Assembly: GCA_013365365.1 (NCBI GenBank) | Contig: JABVXU010000271.1 | Span: 1 to 64,000, forward strand | Source of the DNA: Cruorifilaria tuberocauda | Taxonomy: Eukaryota; Nematoda; Chromadorea; Rhabditida; Onchocercidae | Length of the DNA stretch: 64,000 bases | Direction of reading: 5' to 3' | Part shown: in pieces, positions 56,848 to 64,000 of the stretch | Position numbering within the stretch: position 1 is the stretch's first letter | Layout: every line of letters starts with the position of its first letter | The notes under the pieces: model-generated | Seen by the model: only the letters and a program-made list of their open reading frames with translations | Database searches by the model: none | Told to the model about the DNA's origin: nothing | Translations under genes and position numbers: made by a program

Positions 56848-59800
56848 ATGGATGGCGGCACTGTACACGATGACATGCCAAATTTGACAGAAAACACACA
56901 ATCGGATGACGTAACGTTTCTTTTTTTTCGAGCTTCATCTGGAAGCCGGGCGAATTCCTATTCTTTTGATCCATTCATAATAATATTTTTACATTTCTCC
57001 TTTCTATAACTGCACAGTTCTTATGGTTACACCTGACTTATGGTGAAAATTTTCAGCAATGATATGCCGTGTCATGTTTTATAAATTACATCAGTTAAAT
57101 TTTTTAGGACAATGTGGAAGCAGGAAGTTCTAAACGTTTAGCAGCTGACAGCTATCCAACTGGAAAATCATTTGTCAGCAAATACGATTTTGCTTCCAAA
57201 AACTTTCCTCATTCGGAGCCAGCTTCTTCCAGCATAAGTTCTACTTTTTCTAGGTTTGATACCTACATTTTTAAATTATGACGGTTGCTGGCAAGATTAT
57301 CTTTATTCACTGAAAACAGTTTATGAACTTCCCTGCCAGTGACATCGTCTAATGTCTTGAAAATGCGCACATTAAAAATGACAGAATAAAGCAATGTTAC
57401 TGGGCGTTTAGCATAATTTGACGTACTTCGTTAGTTTTTCATACATTGGGTGCCTTGTGGAATGTGGATGATCCATCAGGAATAGAAATTTGAAAAAAAG
57501 TTCGGTCCGCTTCACCTATCCCGCACTAACTTTGAAGACAACCAGTAGCATGAAACAAACTGTGATGAAAGATTGTAAAATTCCGACAATGACGCATAAT
57601 TAAGAGACGATATCACATATTCAAAAAATATTAGTCGTTCGTAAACAAGTGAAACATATTATCCCCTTACAGTATTCGGTATCCAATGCATATGTCTTCC
57701 TTCAAACGAATAGATTTTAATGATTTAAGTGATGCACTGATTGAAGAAAGAAAACCTGCTTGGAAATTGTGGCAGGACTCGATTAAAGATTCCTATTATA
57801 TGGCAAGTTATTAATTTCCCATAATATTTCAATTAAAATCCATTTTGATGCATGTTAATTTCTCATCATTTTTTAAAAGCATTGCACTATTGTTTTCCAT
57901 GATACTGCTTTATGAATGATAATTTTATCTGTATTTGCAAAAACATTAAAAATCTTGCAGGCTCGTAGAAACGCACAAAAAAGTGTTGAAGAAACAGCAT
58001 TTAATGATTCCCAATTAGTACGACGTTGCGAAAGACGATCTAATAGTCCATTTCAAGAATTATCAGAACGTAGTCCATCGGTTCAAAGGCCAAGTCATCA
58101 TGCGTTATACCCGCAAACTAGAGGAACTTACCATGAAACGGGTTAACACATTTTAGTCGAAACTTTGCAGTTATTTCAGTTGATCAAAATTTATTTCAAT
58201 TCTGGTTTAAAATTTGTAGTAGGACTATTCAAGGTTGAAATTCAAACTAAATGGAATTAATCTAGTTGTAGTGCAGTACGACAATTTGTTTTTCACGGAA
58301 TACTATTGTAAACAACGCTTCCGTTTATTTACAACTTTCGATATGTTTTTTTTTCTTATTTCAAGTTATGACAGCTTTATTATGGGACATACCAGGGAAC
58401 TGAGGATATAAAACGTGAATATTTCAGTCATAGTGGTTTCTGGTTTCATTTGAATCGCAGTAATATGATGATTGTTCCACAGTATTGTGCTCATTGAGTA
58501 GAGCACAATGATTGATATTTCAGGTCCATATGCAGCACCGGCTGTATCCTCTTCCAAAGGAATTGAAGCACGCTACGGCAAGAAAGCAAGCGATATAGAA
58601 GCACATCTGCTGAAAACATCAGTTTTGGCAAATTCCAGGAAAACTATTACTATGCACGATTTTCGAAATGGACCAGCTCCAGCACCTGGTAGTGCTTCAG
58701 AGGGATTTGCTGATGAAACAGATTTTCAAGTAGGTTTATCAATTAGCATATGAAATAGATTCTTGATTGTCCACAAATATCATAAATCATTTTAATCTTT
58801 AAAAAAACTGCGTTTTCAGTCTCGTTCCTGATAATTTTTGTTTTTCCTCACTCAAATAGAATAGACTATAACAAAAAGTATATTAGCAATTTAAGTTATG
58901 CGTTAACTTTTCCACGAGGATTATATTTTAACTTGGTTCTCGTTTCAAAATCCACAATCCTTTGATTCCAGGTTTAGTTCTCAAAAAATTAAAGTTAAGA
59001 TACAATTTATATGAAACTTACTACCCTTACATATCATAGGAAAATGAAATGTAATGGCGAAATGTAGGCAATTGTATGAAATAATATTGGCTGCATGATA
59101 ATGTATGGGAGGCAACCCGAAGTTTTGTTTAATAACTTTATTTATGCTCAGCGAAAGGCTTTAAATATGGGCTATATATTTCACCGTTTCTGAAATATAT
59201 TTCACCGCTTCTGATTCTATCAGTAGTTGCCCAGAAAAAGTTTAATAATTCGAATTCGAAATGCGCAATATGTTAGTCAGGAAAAAACTGAATGTAGAAA
59301 GACAAATATTACTAAAGCGTCTTCTTATATTTAAAGCAAATCCCGTGATAAAATGAAAAATGTGATCATGTTCCTTCATATAATCAGAAAAGCTGTAGTC
59401 AGATTGCTTTCGATATAATGCTCTTTTTTAGAAAATCACCAATGATTTTGCTTAACCTTCAGACATTTATGCCACGTCCATATTATAGTCGTCCAAATCG
59501 TAATGATCCGGATTATTTTGATTTTGATTTACAATATTCTGTTGATCTATACAAACGTCCAGAAGGCAAATATATTCCACGAGGGTAATTTCTTTTTGTT
59601 TCCTATTCGCAGTCTATTGCTGTGATTAAAAATGGCTGTTAACATTAAAATTTGAGATGCAGACCTCAAAATTTTGCGAATGTCGTACTTGCTGTATAGC
59701 ATACAAAAAACGACATCTGTTTTAGTCTTATTTCTACTTCTTAGGCCACAAACGTGGGAGGAGAAATTGTTGCGAGAATCAAGTTCAAAAGGTGGTGCGC

Positions 59801-60880
59801 CACTATCAACTTATATGTTTACAAAGGTATTTACTGCTTATCGTTTTCTCAAAATTCTTAATTTCTAGTTCGTTGTTTTTGAAAAAATTTTGCTAGTAAA
59901 GATTTGCTTCAAAAACGATTCCAAAAGTGGTTCGTGTTCCAACATTTTTAGAAATTTCATATGCAATATTCTAGTCTAATGATCTTCTCTAAGTAATTCT
60001 GGAATCGGAATTTTGATGAATAAGAGTTTCCAGACCAAAGTAACAAAAAGGGAAACAATAGACAAAAGTACATGCAAATGTTGCTTAAGGGTGATACGGA
60101 TTGGCGTACTGCTGGCACATCCTACTTAAGCGCCGCGCTGCGAACTCCATCGTTTTGGGAACACCGATTCCAATCAATTGGTCGAGAAGTTCGTGAAAGC
60201 AATCCGATTTCATTTGAAAGTCTTGCCAGGTTCACTTTAGTCAATCAGATTTCCTTGAAATTAGTTATGCAGGAAAAACTTTCTGTAATCTGCTAGTTAT
60301 GTCACTTAAACACTTGAGAATTAATCAACAGTTCATGTTCAAGTTCTTTATTTTCATGGACCTTTTAGAAATTTTTGCACAACTTTTATGACACCATCCA
60401 TCCAATCTTTCACAGTATTCTGTTGTAAGTTTGGAACGATCATCAATGCCGTGATGCCATTCTCTCGAAGAACATGCCAAGCTCCAATTATTCATTATTA
60501 TTCTCGTTTTTCTCCTTTGTCCCCTCATATATTGATGATAAGCATTCAGTGAATTCAAGCGGTTATACGTGACATATTAATTAGAAATGACGGATTGTAG
60601 GAAAGGTAGTGAAAAGCAGAATTTTTTTTAAACCACTTTAAAAAAACTTTGGAATGCCTTCTGGATCATATTTTTCTAATTTAATAAAAAAATTTAAGCT
60701 TTTTACACATCGCAATTTTCTCGTACTTATATTATCGTACGAATTTTATCTGTGGAAGCACATATTTTCTTGCTGTTTCTTCTTTCTGAAAGAAATGTTT
60801 ACAGGAATAAACCAATACCAAATCGTTTCACGGAATATCGCGATCCAGACTATGAAGATTTATCTGATTCTGACGGTTAA
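56848..60880 (+). CDS. Unrecognised disordered-looking protein
   Basis: Function unknown. Exons: 56848-56910, 57108-57253, 57673-57802, 57961-58141, 58524-58729, 59463-59584, 59745-59826, an exon ending at 60229 (start 60051 or 60069), 60805-60880; about 394 residues. The sequence is rich in Ser, Pro, Arg, Tyr and acidic residues. Recognisable local features are KPAWKLWQDSIKDSYYMARR, APAVSSSKGIEARYGKKASD, a tyrosine-rich block MPRPYYSRPNRNDPDYFDFD, KYIPRGPQTWEEKLLRES and the tail RFTEYRDPDYEDLSDSDG. DPDY occurs twice. There is no membrane segment, signal peptide or known domain. Intron 3 starts GCAAGT (GC-AG). The best acceptor before the eighth exon (60033) is out of phase, so that junction is uncertain. 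The ATG is five bases after acceptor GCTTCAG. Confidence 0.72.
59175..59216. repeat. Two-copy 21-base tandem duplication
   Basis: Two adjacent 21-base units, each TATATTTCACCG followed by TTTCTGAAA or CTTCTGATT; they differ at three positions. It lies in intron 5 of the unrecognised gene 56848-60880 and looks like a simple local duplication. Confidence 0.75.
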
Positions 60881-62806
60881 TTTCGCTGATCAATTACAAA
60901 ATTCGAAACAAACGTATCGTGATATATTTCTACTTATTTTTGTAACGGGACTGCATGAAGTACGGTTGTTTAGTATTTATTTACTTGATTACTCAAAATG
61001 ACCGTATGTACTATTGCCCTCTTAGTTAATTGCCACATAAGTTGCTGAATAACTTTTGTTTGCTAGCAGTTTTTCTCATGAACAATCGAAGTAATACATG
61101 GGAGCAAAGCTAACTGGACTTCCTTAAAAAACCTGGATATTCTTTTTATTTTTACTTTTTAAAATATTTGTTAATTGCCTTGCTCACATATGTCGGGGCT
61201 TGAATGTATAGTTTTCTAAAATTGTTTCTCAGTGAGCTTCAGAAATATTCAAAAATCGAAAATAAGTAAACTAATTTGTTAGACGTCGCTTAATTAAATT
61301 CATTACTTTTCGAATTCTTCATTAGCTTTGAAATTCAGGTTCATATTATTCACTCACATGCAGATGATACGAATGCTGGTTAAGCTAACAGATGATTTTG
61401 AATTCATTAATAAGAAAAAAGCAGAAAAAAGCTGAATTTTCCTTTTTAATGCCAAACTTAAATTTTATTGAGCGGTTTAACCTATAGTAGTCTAGAAAAA
61501 CATTTCAGAAACTCCAATTCTGGAAAAATAGATTTTGGACAATGATCGCATGAGAATTTCAATTTAACAAGTTTTATTGCACTTATCATTTAATTCATTT
61601 TAACTTATATTGTTGAATGCAATAAATTTTATAAAAACTTCATCTTTAAAAAATATTATCCTCAGAATAAATATAAACCGCCATCTTAACCACTGTCCAA
61701 GATAATTAGTTCACGGTATCAGTTATTTCAGGTTTACTACTGAAAAGGAAATCAAATTTCTTGAAATCAGCCAAGTTAGTTTTATTTAAAATTTAGAGGT
61801 AGTTGCGCTATTATAACTCTTTTCGTCTAATCAGCTTTATCTTTTAGAAACTTCATTATTGTTGCTAGTTGAAAAATTCTCAAATTATTATTATTGCACA
61901 CACTAAAACAGCAATAAAGACAAGCTCCCTATTTACTAACTTCCCCGTCAAAACTTACATTTTTCCCGTTCTAGTTGGCCGAACGGTAAAGGAAAAATAG
62001 AAAAATCAACAAAACCGATGTAACGCCTCTTCAATTAAAATCGAAGAATTATTTTCCTTACCTGTGAACGCTTCAACATAACATCTGTTTCACCACTTAT
62101 ATATATATAGATATAAAGAAATAATTAAACAAAGTAATTGAACAAATAATAATAAAGCTAATTTTACGGAAGAACAATGTGTTTCAATCTCGAGAATAAC
62201 TTTTCAATTTTGTTTTGATTTCTTTGAAGCTTCAAACAGAATGGTTAAAGTCTTCAAAGTTCTTGGAAATTGCCTTTAAAGAGAAAAGCAATTAGTCAGT
62301 TTATTTCATGAAATTGTACAATTTAATCTTAAACAAGAACATGCGCAAATTATCATTATCCAACAAGCACTTGTGAATTTACTACGGCAAAATTAAGCGG
62401 TTACTTCGCATCGTTAAATCATTAAAAGAGATGCAACGGAACATACAACTTTTTTAGTAACACGTTGGAATAAGTCAATGAATTCAAGAAAAGTTGAGAG
62501 GTAATGGTGAAAGTTTTTAGACTGAAAATCATATATGTAAGCTTTACAGTAATAATATTCAAATTTTTTACATTAACAATAAAAAGACTGTTATAACATT
62601 ACGAATGTTGGAAGTTACTGTGAGGTATCTGACAATAGTGTAACAACTAGCAAATGCTGTAAACGAAGTGCTACGGTACTACTGCAATGAAAATTTGGAA
62701 TTTCATTTTGTAATAATGAACTGAGAGAGTATCAAATTAAGAGAGTAAGCTAGAATACAGAAATTTAAATCAATCTTCAATGTCACATGTGAGTTTTAAG
62801 GGACGA
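60881..62806. other. Convergent intergenic region
   Basis: 1.9 kb of AT-rich DNA between the 3' ends of the unrecognised gene (+) and the homeobox gene (-). No exon, repeat family or structured RNA was recognised. A short TA run is at about 62098-62112. Confidence 0.5.
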
Positions 62807-63493
62807 TTAGTACTGCTGATGACCATAATGGAGAAGTTGCGGTACTGGGTGAATTATGGCATCAGAACGAATTCCATCGTCTTCTTCATCCTTACGAATT
62901 CTGCGCCATTTAGCCCTCCGGTTTTGAAACCATGTTTTAACCTGAAATCATCTCAAATATTGCAATTCGAAAACGAAATTCCCATTTTTTTTCCCTTTAT
63001 ATAAATACCTACGTGACGAAACTTTGACAAAGGTGCAGAACATTATCGAGAAATGTGACCAGAAAAAAGAATAAAATCAACTGTGTAGAAAAAATAATAA
63101 ACGACCAATGAATGAAAATAGAATGATAGAATGGTACTCATTTGAATGGTATTTTGATTTCCGACAAGAACTAAAGATTGATATAGAATCAGGGATGAAA
63201 AACGATAGAAATCTTTACCTACAAATTTATTGCAAAGAAGAAAATAAATAAGTTTGTAGGTTTCGGGACTTTGGAAAGACTTCAAAAAGTTTATATTAAA
63301 AAAACCTGTCTTTCAGAAAGCTGTAAATTTCTTGCTAATTTCTTTCGTTCCTGGGATGATAAGTACTTATGGCTGCCAAATTTTTGCTCAAGTGCATCCG
63401 TTTGTTCATTCGTAAATCGAATTTGACCGCCTTTCCGTTTATGCTGCGATTTCTGTACGTATGGTTGCAACCAAGACAGTCGTGGATCCCATC
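62807..63493 (-). CDS. pha-2: HHEX/PHA-2 type homeobox protein (C-terminal part)
   Basis: Homeodomain transcription factor; in C. elegans PHA-2 acts in pharynx development, and vertebrate HHEX in foregut and blood. Two exons are identified, in transcript order 63493-63306 and 62941-62807, joined in phase 0 inside the homeodomain. The homeodomain is complete: HKRKGGQIRFTNEQTDALEQ, KFGSHKYLSSQERKKLAR, NLQLSERQ, then VKTWFQNRRAKWRRIRK. Helix 3 has the conserved WFQNR with Gln50. KRKGGQIRF and KYLSSQERK are characteristic of the HHEX class. Upstream is WDPRLSWLQPY; the tail after the homeodomain is short and ends HYGHQQY. The 63493 exon starts with two bases of a split codon, so N-terminal exons lie further right, unidentified or beyond the window. 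Confidence 0.92.
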
Positions 63494-64000
63494 CTGAAAA
63501 TAGTAGTCATAGCTTCAGACACTCAATTCATAACTGATTTCACATGAAGCAAATGACATACTGATTTCATTATCTAACGTTCACTTTATCTCGGAATCTT
63601 AGTACTGCATCATCAGATTGTTATTACAGTTTGAAAATTGATTACATTGTTTCATATGAATATTTGAATACGGTTACAAAGTGTCTGTAGAATCATATAG
63701 TATCGTTTGTAAACACCTCTTCACCGACTAACAAACTAAATCTGTTTGCCAATCAGGCATCGCTGTCCTCTTCAACTTCTTCGTCCCATATATCCTTTAT
63801 TTTCTTTCACCCCCGCCGAATGTGTAAGTGTGGGAAGAAGATAAGCGGAGTTAATTAGAACAATTTTATCTCATCTGCATCAAAAGCTTCCCGCATCTAT
63901 GTTAAATAAACATTGCAAAGCTACTAATAAGAAGAGTAAGGTAGTGAAAAGCAGGTATGAAGAGAAGAAAGGAAGGGAGCAAATTTTCAAAGGATTACTG
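63494..64000. other. Upstream of the homeobox exons; unassigned
   Basis: AT-rich DNA that should be intron of the homeobox gene. On the minus strand, 63754-63810 reads IKDIWDEEVEEDSDA followed by a stop; this looks like an acidic protein end but is not joined to anything. No upstream PHA-2 exon could be identified. Confidence 0.4.

Overview
The window is nuclear DNA of a nematode, most likely a clade III (filarial/spirurid) species. It is AT-rich, genes are split by many short GT-AG introns, acceptors are mostly TTTNAG, and several start codons lie a few bases after an acceptor that no upstream exon explains, as expected for spliced-leader trans-splicing. The encoded proteins are nematode-like: a 12-cysteine DB-module protein, an SQD-1-type hnRNP and a PHA-2/HHEX homeobox. 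An almost perfect copy of the nematode SL1 leader is also present. Species assignment is inference.

Layout from left to right. 1-4744 has no assignable gene. 4745-7199 (+) is a six-finger C2H2 protein built from three repeats of a finger pair plus a short CFPG-type motif. 8074-9699 (-) is complex I subunit NDUFB10/PDSW, with a 59-codon ORF diverging from it at 9744-9923 (+). 13246-18085 (+) is 6-phosphofructokinase. 19004-20338 (-) is a secreted DB-module protein. 23852-28054 (+) is ribophorin I, 29205-29537 (+) a BET1 SNARE, 31793-36288 (+) IMP dehydrogenase, and 37069-38991 (+) a TruA/PUSL1-type pseudouridine synthase. 41462-42907 (+) is the two-RRM protein SQD-1 and 46227-46858 (+) is LSM8. 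48490-51631 (+) is an unrecognised basic/acidic protein. 53011-53744 (+) is BLOC-1 subunit 2. 54378-55231 holds SL1-like sequences. 56848-60880 (+) is another unrecognised protein. 62807-63493 (-) is the homeodomain part of an HHEX/PHA-2 gene whose N-terminal exons are not identified.

Most genes are housekeeping: glycolysis, GMP synthesis, N-glycosylation, ER-Golgi fusion, U6 snRNP, BLOC-1 and complex I. I see no functional pathway joining neighbours. Ribophorin I and IMPDH being close, and SQD-1 and LSM8 being close, agrees with what I recall of C. elegans gene order, so the layout probably keeps old nematode microsynteny. Exon models were built by hand from splice signals, reading phase and family similarity. 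Wherever a complete model is given, its total length is a multiple of three. No tRNA, rRNA, CRISPR array, transposon ORF or bacterial insertion was found.
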